From: Coriobacteriia bacterium
GTDB lineage: Bacteria; Actinomycetota; Coriobacteriia; Coriobacteriales; UMGS124
Assembly: GCA_018368455.1 (NCBI GenBank)
Contig: JAGZEG010000002.1
Location: 1 to 64,000 of the forward strand
Direction of reading: 5' to 3'
Length of the DNA stretch: 64,000 nt
Positions 35,227-43,973 of this stretch are shown here, in pieces (position 1 is the stretch's first letter; every line of letters begins with the position of its first letter). Position numbers and translations under genes: made by a program. The notes beneath the pieces are model-generated. The model did not search any database. It saw only the letters and a program-made list of their open reading frames with translations, and was not told where the DNA came from.

Positions 35227-35519
35227 AGCAGTCCCCTTTCTTCAGCCGGCCGCAGCAAAACCCATCCCCCGATAGGCGTCAGCCGGCATATACCGAAATA
35301 GGCGCGTCCTTCCATGCAGGCGGAAAGCGCGAGATCCGCTCGGAAGGACAGTCCCAGCTTATCGCAGCCGGCGACAGCGGAATTTATCGATAATTTCCGT
35401 AAAGAAGGCAAAGTGAGCGCAGTAAATTTTCTTTCTTGCGCAACTTACTTTTTCGAAGCGCGGCATCCCGGGGGCATGTCACCGGGACGCCGCGCCTGGC
35501 GTCGTGGCCGCGTCACGCG

Positions 35520-36452
35520 TCACGCAAGAGCGCTGCGAAGATCTTCCGCCAGCGTCTCGAAAAAGGTGTCGCCATCTTCCCTCAGGCAACCGGTATCAAA
35601 CAGGAGATACAATTCGCAAGCTATGGGCAGGTCCGCCAGCTCGAAGAAAAACGCCCCGCCAGGCGGCCTCGTTGCCTCGCCGATGCTCAGGCCAAACGAG
35701 TCGGGGGAGCCGGAGAACAGGTATTCCGAGTACCCGTCGAACGGCTCGTAGGCCAAGGAGATGTCGACGCCGTGTCGGGCGAGCTCCTGCTGGACGACCT
35801 CGCCCGCACGCCCCATGTTGTCGGTAGTGCCCATCAGCAGGGTTCGGCCCGACAGGTCGGCAGCCCGAATGGTCGAAAGGCGGCGCAAGGAAGAGGAGCC
35901 GCCCGCCCAGAACAGCAGCCGCGTCGACTTGATGAGCTCCCAGCGAAAGCCCTCGGGAAGCTGCGCATCAAGGCGACCGGTCGCTACGTTATCAACAGGC
36001 ACGCGGGGCAGCAGTATGAGGTCGACGTCACCGCCGCACACCGCCTCGAGGTTCGAGCTCATCCGCGACGAGATGCGGATGTCGATGCTTTTCTCCGGGT
36101 GGAGCGAGCAATACGCCAGGCGAGTCCGCTCCACGCAGTCCAGCAGTTCAGGGACGCTGATATCGCCCACCATGATGGACGCATGGTTGCGCGCAAACGA
36201 GCGGCACGACTCGAAGGCATCATCTGTGTAGCGCACGACCTCGCGTGCCCGCTCAAGCACGAAGTTGCCTGTCGACGTCAAGTGCAGCCTGCCGCCGTGG
36301 CGCGCCGTAAAAGGAGCGCCGATCTCGGACTCGAGCGCCTTGATGTGGGCCCGGAGCGTGGGCTGCGATATGTAGAGCGCCCGCGCCGCCTCCGCGTAGC
36401 TCAGCGTCTGCGCGAACTCGATGTACTCGCTCAGATACGAGGCAGGGGTCAT
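35520..36452 (-). CDS. LysR family transcriptional regulator
   Basis: A 310-residue LysR protein. The helix-turn-helix is canonical (EYIEFAQTLSYAEAARALYI, then SQPTLRAHIKALESEIGAPF and LTSTGNFVL), followed by a substrate-binding domain. The start has GGAGGAGAG upstream. It precedes the flavoprotein at 33391-35226 on the same strand and probably regulates it. Confidence 0.9.
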   Translation of the reverse strand: MTPASYLSEYIEFAQTLSYAEAARALYISQPTLRAHIKALESEIGAPFTARHGGRLHLTSTGNFVLERAREVVRYTDDAFESCRSFARNHASIMVGDISVPELLDCVERTRLAYCSLHPEKSIDIRISSRMSSNLEAVCGGDVDLILLPRVPVDNVATGRLDAQLPEGFRWELIKSTRLLFWAGGSSSLRRLSTIRAADLSGRTLLMGTTDNMGRAGEVVQQELARHGVDISLAYEPFDGYSEYLFSGSPDSFGLSIGEATRPPGGAFFFELADLPIACELYLLFDTGCLREDGDTFFETLAEDLRSALA

Positions 36453-36719
36453 GCTCTCTCCTCCGCAAAAGCGCGCATGCGGGCAACGGACGAATTGTGG
36501 TCTCGCTACACTCTAGCGCAAAGCCGGGATCCCCTCGGCCCTGGGCGGGCAAGCAAGCGCCGACAGGACAGAATCCGAGCTAGCTAGCGTTGGCGATGCA
36601 GCCAAGCGTCGGGCGCTGTTGCACGTTTGTTGTACTGAGTTAGGCACTATCGCTCAGCAGGGGGCATCACATCCCTGCACGGAGGTCCGAAACCCTGTCG
36701 TCGTCCGAAAGGAAACACC

Positions 36720-37751
36720 ATGGACAACGTCACGACCCAGCCGGAACCGCGGCCAAAAACAGCGCACGCAGCAACGGGCACGGGACCGAATTCGCCAAAG
36801 ACGGAAGCCCACCAAAGCGCGCGAGGCTTCTGGGCCTCCCCCACCCCAGGGGCAATCAGAGGACGGGGGCGCGCCCTTCCGTGGTGGGTGACGCTGCTGG
36901 TGGCCCTGGCATTCTTCCTGCTTTGGAAGTTCCTTGCCCCGTTTGTCATCTATGGAGCGGTCGGCGCAACCCAGGTAGTCTTTCCGGGCCAGGACAGATC
37001 GTTCTACGAGTTCGCCCTCGAGATAGCCTCGCAGCTCTCGTTTGTCATACTGATTCTGCTCCCCATGCTTTACGTCAAGCTCGTCGAGCGTCGCTCGCTG
37101 GGTGATCTGGGATTCTCGCGGCCTCGCGCGCTTCGCCACTACGGTGCAGGCTTGCTCGTAGGCCTCGTGTCCTTCGGAGCAGTCTTCGCCCTGGCCCTTG
37201 CGACAGGCGCTGTCTCGTCGGCCTCGCTTAATCCCACCGTCTTTGTCGGCGGTCTCGTGATACTTTTCGTGGGCTACATGGTGCAGTCCATGGGCGAGGA
37301 GACGCTGGCTCGTGGCCTGCTGTGCGGCTCGGTCGCAGCGCGCTACCCTCGCATCTTCGCTATTGCGTTGAGCTCCGTTTTCTTCTCCGTCACACACGGC
37401 ATGAATAGCGGCATCAGCCTCGTTGCGATGGTCAACATCACGATCGTTGGCGTCGCGTTGGCCCTCATGTACCTCGTGACGCGCAACCTATGGGTATGCG
37501 GGGGCTTTCATTGCGCGTGGAACTTCGTGCAGGGGCCGCTGTTCGGCATCTCGGTAAGCGGAAACCCCACCGACCCCACAACGCTACTGATTAGCGAGGT
37601 CGGCTCGGGCAGCAGCCTACTGACCGGCGGCACCTTTGGCCTGGAAGGCAGCCTTCTTACAACTGGCGTCCTGCTCATAGTTGTCGTGGGCTTCGCCTGG
37701 TACGCCGTGCGAACCAGCAAGCAACAGACCGAGGCGAGCGCACAGGAATAA
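36720..37751 (+). CDS. CPBP family intramembrane metalloprotease
   Basis: A 343-residue membrane protein with a polar N-terminus of about 55 residues and about eight hydrophobic segments. The three CPBP (Abi) motifs are present: GEETLARG near 191 (EExxxR), FSVTHGM near 221 and GFHCAWNF near 261, which supply the glutamates and histidines of the zinc site. Bacterial relatives include CAAX-type prenyl proteases and bacteriocin self-immunity proteins. No bacteriocin gene is nearby, so the role is open. The start follows GAAAGGAAA. Confidence 0.88.
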   Translation: MDNVTTQPEPRPKTAHAATGTGPNSPKTEAHQSARGFWASPTPGAIRGRGRALPWWVTLLVALAFFLLWKFLAPFVIYGAVGATQVVFPGQDRSFYEFALEIASQLSFVILILLPMLYVKLVERRSLGDLGFSRPRALRHYGAGLLVGLVSFGAVFALALATGAVSSASLNPTVFVGGLVILFVGYMVQSMGEETLARGLLCGSVAARYPRIFAIALSSVFFSVTHGMNSGISLVAMVNITIVGVALALMYLVTRNLWVCGGFHCAWNFVQGPLFGISVSGNPTDPTTLLISEVGSGSSLLTGGTFGLEGSLLTTGVLLIVVVGFAWYAVRTSKQQTEASAQE

Positions 37752-38509
37752 CCTCCCGACGAGGAATCGCCACACGGGCCGGAGGTATCCGACCCGCGCG
37801 GGTCCTTGGCGGCGCGCAATTCGCAAGAAGCCCATCGCCCCGCCCGCTTCCGTAGTCATCGGAGGCAGGCGGGGCGATGGCGTCACGGCGCAGGTCACCG
37901 GGTACGGAGCGCCCTCGACAAGCCCGGCCGGAAACGGACTCGCACGACCAGCAGCAAAGATCGCAGCGGGCGGTGCAGGGCAACGGTTCGCCGCAACTTG
38001 CACGCGAAGGGCCCCTCTCGGGACAGAAAAGCCGCTCGTGAACTACCCGTGCCGCACAGCCGGCCGCCCCCGCGATGGACGGCCCGCTCTCACCTGCGGT
38101 TTCCTTCTGCCCGCAACACGCGAGCCCCGGAGTGCCCATTCACAAGTCGGCTTCTTGGCCAAAAAGGCGCCGAGCACGCGCAGAGCTCGATGCACGACAA
38201 GATGCCGGCACCCAGCAAGCATCAGCGCCGATGCGCCTCGCTCTGGCCGGCCTCGCTTCGGCGCAGAGTGCGCAGGCAGGCCCAATGCCCCCGGAAGCCC
38301 CCACCCCGCCGACCCTCCCCATCATCCCAGCTCAGGCGTTCACGTGTTTCGCGTGACAGGACCGCACAGCGCAAGAGCCTGCGTTTGAGGTGACGCGGGA
38401 CAGGCGGGCAATCCGTATCGTGGGGAGTCGTCCAGCGACGCCCGGACGCGTCGGGCCCGAACAGCTCGCCGCTCCCGGACCGTCGCCCCACACGCAAAGG
38501 AGATCGCCC
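37752..38509. other. Intergenic gap with one palindromic element
   Basis: A 758 bp gap between the protease and a flavoprotein. Apart from the family 1 element at 38021-38160 nothing was recognised; open frames in it have Arg/Pro/Ala-rich products and no family features. Confidence 0.5.
38021..38160. repeat. Palindromic intergenic element, family 1, copy 6 (inverted)
   Basis: The arms are GGACAGAAAAGCCGCTCGTG on the left and CACAAGTCGGCTTCTTGGCC ending at 38160. The centre, on the minus strand, reads GGAAACCGCAGGTGAGAG (38087-38104). Like the copy at 42059 it has the central motif on the minus strand. Confidence 0.7.
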
Positions 38510-40180
38510 ATGTCCCAGCACGCCCCGATCGCTCGTCCCATCCCCTCCGCGACGCCCGCCATGAGCCGCCTCGCCTTCGTGAAGGGCGCCGCCCTCGCCA
38601 GCGGCACCGCAGCCCTCGCCGGCACGGCCGCCGTTGCCGGAGCCTCCGAGGCCGCCGGCACCTCCGCCGACGACCGCCACGGCACCTCCGCCCGCCCCGC
38701 TCAGGCCGACGCCGCTCAGACGTTCGAGGCAGACGTCGTTGTCGTGGGTGCCGGCATCGCGGGCCTCATGGCAGCCGACCACCTCGCCGAGCAGGGGCTG
38801 AACGTCTACCTGCTCGAGAAGGGCGTCAGCGCGGCCGTCTCCAACTGGGCCCAGTGCGGCGGCCCCAACGCCTGCGAGACGAAGCTCCAGAAGCAGGAGG
38901 ACGCCTGGGTCTCGCTCGACGAGATGTTCCAGTACATGTACGGCTTCTCCAACACGGCCGTAAACGCCAAGCTGCTCAAGAACGTCCTGGCCGGCACCGG
39001 CCCCGCCATCGACCGTATGATGGACCTCGGTATCGCCATGAGCCTGTGGGGCGACCCCTACGGCGTCGGCTTCCGCGGCCGTCACTTCATCGAGGCCAGC
39101 CCCACCGATCGCACCGACCCCATCATCGCCCACATAGAGGAGAACGGCGGCACCGTCCTGTTCGGCGCGGACGTCTACGCCATCCTCATGGAGGACGGTA
39201 CGGCCACGGGCGTCCAGGCCGACATCGACGGCGTCGTGACCGACGTACGCGCCAAAGCCGTCGTCATCTGCACCGGAGGCTTCCTCGGCAACGAGACCAT
39301 GCAGCGCGAACACTTCAACACGCCGATCTTCCCGCTGGGCAACACCGTCTCCGACGGCACGGGCATCCAGATGGTGCTCGACGCCGGCGGCGTGCTCGAC
39401 CGCCCGTTCTCCGTGCTCGGCAACGAGTGCGGCGCCGTCTCCCCCACCACCGAGGGCTGGCCGTTCACGCCCGAATGGGCCAACGTCAACGAGCACTATG
39501 GCTACTGGCTGTTCGGCGGCCTGTACGTCGACGGCACCGGCAGCCGTTTCATCGACGAGGGCAAGGTGGCCGCCCTGCCGCTAGCCGTCGGCGGTGAGGC
39601 CATCGTGCGCGCCGGCAAGGCGTGGGTCATCATGGACTCGGCCTACTACGAGGCCTGCCAGAACGAGGGCATCTACGCCTACCTGGGCGAACCCACGCAG
39701 TGGACGGCAGGCGCAGAGGCCGGCTACTACAACCCCACGAAGGAGAACGCCGAGGCGCACCTGCAGCAGGCCATCGACGAGGGCTGGGGCTGCAAGGCAG
39801 ACACGCTCGAGGAGATCGCAGAAAAGTTTGGACTCACGAACCTGGTAGAGACCGTCGCGGCCTACAACGCGGCGTGTAAGGCCGGCGAGGATCCCGAGTT
39901 CTACAAGGACGCCTGCTTCCTCAAGGCCGTGAGCGAGCCGCCGTTCTACGCCTTCGAGTACGTGCCGAGCGCCTGGGGCACGAATGGCGGCGTCAAGGTC
40001 GACAGCGGTCTGCACGCACTCGATGCCGAGAACAACGCCATTGCCGGCCTGTACGTGGCAGGCGTGGACACCGGCTCCATGTACACCGTGCCGTACTACA
40101 CGAACCCCGGCTCGTCGGTGGGCAATGCCATGGGCTCCGGCTGGTTCGTCGCCGAGCAGATCGCGAAGGATCTGGCGTAA
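38510..40180 (+). CDS. Tat-exported FAD-dependent reductase
   Basis: A 556-residue flavoprotein. The N-terminus is an atypical Tat signal: MSRLAFVKGAALASGTAALA has a single arginine, so export by Tat is less certain than for the other family members. The FAD motif VVVVGAGIAGLMAADHLA near 78 and LLEKGVSAAVSNWAQCGG follow. The C-terminal block is GLYVAGVDTGSMYTVPYY. The start has AAAGGAG. The membrane LuxR gene at 40414 is convergent. Confidence 0.87.
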   Translation: MSQHAPIARPIPSATPAMSRLAFVKGAALASGTAALAGTAAVAGASEAAGTSADDRHGTSARPAQADAAQTFEADVVVVGAGIAGLMAADHLAEQGLNVYLLEKGVSAAVSNWAQCGGPNACETKLQKQEDAWVSLDEMFQYMYGFSNTAVNAKLLKNVLAGTGPAIDRMMDLGIAMSLWGDPYGVGFRGRHFIEASPTDRTDPIIAHIEENGGTVLFGADVYAILMEDGTATGVQADIDGVVTDVRAKAVVICTGGFLGNETMQREHFNTPIFPLGNTVSDGTGIQMVLDAGGVLDRPFSVLGNECGAVSPTTEGWPFTPEWANVNEHYGYWLFGGLYVDGTGSRFIDEGKVAALPLAVGGEAIVRAGKAWVIMDSAYYEACQNEGIYAYLGEPTQWTAGAEAGYYNPTKENAEAHLQQAIDEGWGCKADTLEEIAEKFGLTNLVETVAAYNAACKAGEDPEFYKDACFLKAVSEPPFYAFEYVPSAWGTNGGVKVDSGLHALDAENNAIAGLYVAGVDTGSMYTVPYYTNPGSSVGNAMGSGWFVAEQIAKDLA

Positions 40181-40208
40181 GCAGGGGTAAGGCCACCTGA
40201 CGGCGCAT

Positions 40209-40256
40209 AAAGGGTGGGCCCGGGCGATCGCGCGATTCGCCTGGGCCCACCCTTTT
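40209..40256. terminator. Strong bidirectional terminator
   Basis: AAAGGGTGGGCCC and GGGCCCACCCTTT with inner GGCGA and TCGCC make a long stem ending in TTTT. It lies between the convergent flavoprotein and LuxR genes. Confidence 0.85.
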
Positions 40257-40413
40257 GAGGAAGACGTCGCAGGAACGGATAGCTCACAGATGTCAACCGG
40301 CTTCCGGGGAAGCGCCCCAGGCAGAAAGCCCACACCCAGGCGGTCGGGTGGAGCCGGTTTCGGATCGCAGGCAAGGATCGTGTCGCCAGACGCCGCAGGC
40401 TGGGCGCCAACGA

Positions 40414-41886
40414 CTACCGGTGGCGCTCGACCAGGTCGATGAGCTCCTGCTTCGAGTGGACGCCGAGCTTGGCGTAGAGGCGGCGAACGTGCGTCGAAAC
40501 CGTGTTCTTCGAGAGAAGCAGCGTATCGCGGATGTACGTCTGCGAGCGGCCTCGTGCCAGGTAAGCGCAAACCTCAGCCTCGCGTGCCGAGAGCCCAAAC
40601 TCCTGCGCGACGCGCTCACACGCAAGCGCCGTGGCGTCGGAGCCTTCCTGGAAGACATCCGTCACGGGCACAGACAGCTCCCTGGGTTCCCGCTCTCCAT
40701 CGGACGGATCAAGCGCCGTCCTCTGTGGGATGAGCATCATCGCGAACGCGTACACGCAGACGACCACGAGGCAGAACAGCGCGGGATTCGCCTCGAGCAC
40801 GCCAGCGCGAGCGCAGAGGACATCCCCGAGCTGGCCGAGCAGGACGCCCAGGTAGCTGGCGGACGACCCCAAGGCCAGCCAGAAAGCGCGGCGCTCGGGA
40901 CGTCCTTGAGCGATGCGCACGAAATATAGGATGAGGATGATCTCGCAGCACGAGTTCAGCCCCACGTTGAGCACGCCTGCCCAAAACGACGCGATCGTGC
41001 CGCCGATGGCGAACAGCGTCATGGACAGCACGAGTGGCGGCAGCGTCATGAGCGCAAGAGCTTGAAAGTCCACGCGCACGGCATAGCGGATGATGCCCAA
41101 GGCGTAGACGATGGCGAAGATCATGCCGAGCAAGCCCTGGGTATCGATGCCCGCTGCCGACGCCAGCGCCGTTGGCGCCGCCGTCGGCGCGATGTTCATG
41201 ACGCCCCAGGCGACGATACCAAACGCGAGCATGCGCGCAATTCCGGGCACGCTCGCCTCGGGAGCGTCCGACACGCGGGCGACCGACCGCTCGCCCTCCT
41301 CCAACCAGTGCAGCCCAACAGCGCCGCCCGCAAGCAGGACACGGGCACGCCAGAGGCTCGCGCCGCAAAGCCCCACGAGCAAAAGCGCCGTCACGAGTGC
41401 CGGTACCTGGGCCATCGATGGGACGATCAGCGTGCACAGAACGGTGACGACAAATGAGACGGGCAGCAAGACCTCGAGCGTCGCCATGTTCAGGCGGGAG
41501 AGGGCCAGGCTCCACAGCATGCCGAACAGGGCGCTCCCCATGCCAGTGCCCACGCCGCTCGCAACGGCCAGCAGCACCGCAAGTCCCCCGTTCCCTACGT
41601 GCTGGTACGCAACGGAGAGCACGCTCCCGATGGCCGCGAAGATCGGTGCCGTCGCGTAAGGCCAGCGCATCCGCTCGAAGTCGCAGCGGCAGCTCGCAAT
41701 CGCCAGCACCGCAAGCGCAACCGGCACGATAGTCGCCGACACGGCCCACGAGAGATCGAGCGCGGTACCGCTCACAGCCTGTGTCGCCAGGGCATCAGTG
41801 CTCCACGAGACATAGCCCCACGCGTATAGGGAGCCATACCCCAGAAACGCCAGGGGAAATCCCCGCCATGCCATCCGATCCCCCAT
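40414..41886 (-). CDS. Membrane-embedded LuxR-type regulator
   Basis: A 490-residue protein with about 12 hydrophobic segments and a C-terminal LuxR helix-turn-helix (FGLSAREAEVCAYLARG, then LSKNTVSTHVRRLYAKLGVH). The start at 41886 (MGDRMAWRG) has a GGAGGG site; the frame stays open far upstream to 42423 but without initiation signals and with non-membrane, Arg-rich sequence. It converges with the flavoprotein at 38510 and is the closest candidate regulator for it. Confidence 0.88.
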   Translation of the reverse strand: MGDRMAWRGFPLAFLGYGSLYAWGYVSWSTDALATQAVSGTALDLSWAVSATIVPVALAVLAIASCRCDFERMRWPYATAPIFAAIGSVLSVAYQHVGNGGLAVLLAVASGVGTGMGSALFGMLWSLALSRLNMATLEVLLPVSFVVTVLCTLIVPSMAQVPALVTALLLVGLCGASLWRARVLLAGGAVGLHWLEEGERSVARVSDAPEASVPGIARMLAFGIVAWGVMNIAPTAAPTALASAAGIDTQGLLGMIFAIVYALGIIRYAVRVDFQALALMTLPPLVLSMTLFAIGGTIASFWAGVLNVGLNSCCEIILILYFVRIAQGRPERRAFWLALGSSASYLGVLLGQLGDVLCARAGVLEANPALFCLVVVCVYAFAMMLIPQRTALDPSDGEREPRELSVPVTDVFQEGSDATALACERVAQEFGLSAREAEVCAYLARGRSQTYIRDTLLLSKNTVSTHVRRLYAKLGVHSKQELIDLVERHR

Positions 41887-42058
41887 CGCGAGCCCTCCGT
41901 CTCGGCGCCTCGGCACGCAGATCCGCACACCCTCCGCGCGAGCAATAATAGCCGCAGGGAGCCGCGCGGCGCGAGCGTGGAGGACCACTGAGGAGCGCCT
42001 TGGGGGGGCTTTGGCGGAGGCGAAGAGAGCGGCCCCGCAAGAAATGCGGCCCATCGTG

Positions 42059-42196
42059 GACGGAAATCGGGCTCGTGAATGCCGCGCTGGCCCATCGAGC
42101 ACGATGGCGGATCGATCCAGAGCAAACGGCCTGCGGTTTCTTTCGCAGCCTGCCACGAAAGAGCCGAGGCGCCCATGCACGAGGGGGATTTCTGGC
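42059..42196. repeat. Palindromic intergenic element, family 1, copy 5 (inverted)
   Basis: The left arm contains GGAAATCGGGCTCGTG; the right arm ends GCACGAGGGGGATTTCTGGCC. The centre on the minus strand is GAAAGAAACCGCAGGCCG (42126-42143). It lies in the 424 bp gap between the LuxR promoter side (41886) and the 3' end of the pseudouridine synthase gene. Confidence 0.7.
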
Positions 42197-42310
42197 CAGC
42201 GAAGCGCTCTTCTCTTGCAGCCCAGAGGCCGCCCCAGCTCCCAGCCGGCAAAATCGGCCTCCGCGCAGCCGCCGCCCGCAAGCACACGGAAGCCAGGCGC
42301 GTCCTGCAAG

Positions 42311-43543
42311 CTAGCGCAGGGCCGGCGCCCCCGGGAACAGCGCGGCAAAGCGCGCAGGGTAGGGCGCTTCGATGCAGATGGGAGCGCCCGTGAGGGGGTG
42401 AGCAAACTCCTCGCGAGCAGCATGGAGCATCAGTCCTCGCGGCGCCACCGGGGATCGCTCGGGCGCAGCAGCCCCGCCCCTCCCGTAGAGCGCATCGCCG
42501 ACAATCGGGAAACCCAGGCTCGCCAGATGGACGCGAATCTGATGGCGCCGACCCGTACCGAGCTCGACCTGCAGCAGCGTACGGCGGCCGTCAGGGCTCA
42601 CGGCCAAACGCCGCGCCCACGTGAGCGAGGGCTGGCCCGTCGGGCTCACGCGCATACGACGCGCATCGTGGCGGTCGCGGCCGATGGGAGCGTCACATAT
42701 GCGCGACTCCCACGGCACGGCGCCTTCGACAATGGCGAGATACGTCTTGCGCAGCGGCTTTTCCAAGAGGGAGGCAAACGGCGTGTGCCCTGCAGCGGGG
42801 CAATCCCCATAAGAGACGCCACTCTCACGCCGCGAGCCACAGCCGCCCTTGCGCGCACCCGAAACATCTGCGACCCCACCGCCCCGCAAAAGAGGGCCAG
42901 CTAAGGTGTCCCCCGCAGCGAGCGAACCGGTCGGAGTGCCCCCTACTTCGCCGGCAATCAGAGCGTCAAAAAGCGGCTGAAACTCCTCGGTCTTCGAAAA
43001 CAGCACGACACCCGACGTCTCGACGTCGAGGCGCTGCAGGGCCTGCGGTACCGCAGGGCTTCCCAACCTCCGCAGATAGCCCTGAACGCGCGCCGTCAGC
43101 GTCTCGGCGTCCGAGCCGTCCCTATGCACCAGAACGCCGGTTGGCTTGTCGACGGCCAGCACGAACTCGTCCTCGTAGAGCACGCTCACCGGAACGCCGC
43201 TCACGGGGCCAGCCTCCCGCATGACCAGCGGCGCAATCACCACGGTATCGCCCGCCGTCAGCCGGGAGCCTGCAGCCAAAGTCGCGTCGGCAGCGCACCC
43301 CTCCGGCCGAATACCGCAGGCAGACACCGGAGCCTCAGCGGGACCAGCCTCGACTCCTGCCAAGCGCGGAGCTCCCCGGCGCACAACCTGCCCGCGCGCA
43401 AACATCCGACCGCGAGAGGCTTTCGAGCACCCGATAGCCGCAAGCAGCTCTGCAGCAGAGCAGGGCCTCTCAACGCGGAACGCAAAACCCACCGAATCGA
43501 GCCCCTCGTATGTCCAGATTCGTTCTGCGCCGCCCGCCATCAC
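42311..43543 (-). CDS. RluA family pseudouridine synthase
   Basis: A 410-residue protein converting specific uridines of rRNA or tRNA to pseudouridine. The catalytic block QALQRLDVETSGVVLFSK contains the R-L-D motif with the nucleophilic aspartate. The second block is GRRHQIRVHLASLGFPIVGD. An N-terminal S4-like region precedes them. About 58 residues (roughly 196-253, Gly/Ala/Ser-rich, with three cysteines) are inserted between the catalytic block and LEKPLRKTYLAIVEG, making the protein longer than usual RluA proteins. No operon partner is evident. Confidence 0.88.
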   Translation of the reverse strand: MMAGGAERIWTYEGLDSVGFAFRVERPCSAAELLAAIGCSKASRGRMFARGQVVRRGAPRLAGVEAGPAEAPVSACGIRPEGCAADATLAAGSRLTAGDTVVIAPLVMREAGPVSGVPVSVLYEDEFVLAVDKPTGVLVHRDGSDAETLTARVQGYLRRLGSPAVPQALQRLDVETSGVVLFSKTEEFQPLFDALIAGEVGGTPTGSLAAGDTLAGPLLRGGGVADVSGARKGGCGSRRESGVSYGDCPAAGHTPFASLLEKPLRKTYLAIVEGAVPWESRICDAPIGRDRHDARRMRVSPTGQPSLTWARRLAVSPDGRRTLLQVELGTGRRHQIRVHLASLGFPIVGDALYGRGGAAAPERSPVAPRGLMLHAAREEFAHPLTGAPICIEAPYPARFAALFPGAPALR

Positions 43544-43625
43544 ATCTCGCTTTCAGATTGCATGATCACACACCGGGGCAGCCCCGTGTCGAGAGCCCCC
43601 CCCTTCGCAACCTGGTCACTATGCA

Positions 43626-43851
43626 CGGTTATGCGAGATCTTGCAAAAAGGCGCTCCGAAAATGTCCTCGATTTACGGCTGTGCAAGGTTTTGCAGCCCG
43701 GAAAGCGCCTCCCGCGCGCGACTCCAAACTCGTGAGCTGGGGATTCTTAACCAGACATCCCCCGTGCCCGAGAAAAGATCCCCGCAAACCTCGCACGTCC
43801 GCAATTCGCGCCCATTTTAGAGGCTTCCATTTTGCAAACCTAGCACAACCG
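43626..43851. repeat. Four-motif palindromic element, family 2, copy 2
   Basis: Direct copies begin at 43626 (CGGTTATGCGAGATCTTGCA) and 43676 (CGGCTGTGCAAGGTTTTGCA). Inverted copies end at 43801 (GCAAACCTCGCACGTCCG) and 43851 (GCAAACCTAGCACAACCG). The spacing within each arm is again exactly 50 bp, and the sequence CCGCAATTCGCGCCCATTT after the third motif is shared with copy 1. The element occupies most of the 430 bp gap between the pseudouridine synthase start and the LuxR stop. Confidence 0.8.
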
Positions 43852-43973
43852 CAAAATGCGCCCCGCATCCGAATGCACGCATCTCTACCGCGCAGGCAGC
43901 GCCCCACGCAGCACCTCGCGCCCCCGAGCCGACCTCACGTCCCTCGCGCGCCCCATGCCCCGCACTCGCCCCC

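Noticed and set aside
41887..42423. N-terminal extension of the LuxR protein ending at 40414
   Set aside because: The extra residues are Arg/Pro-rich, cross a dispersed palindrome, and are not hydrophobic; 41886 has a good ribosome-binding site.
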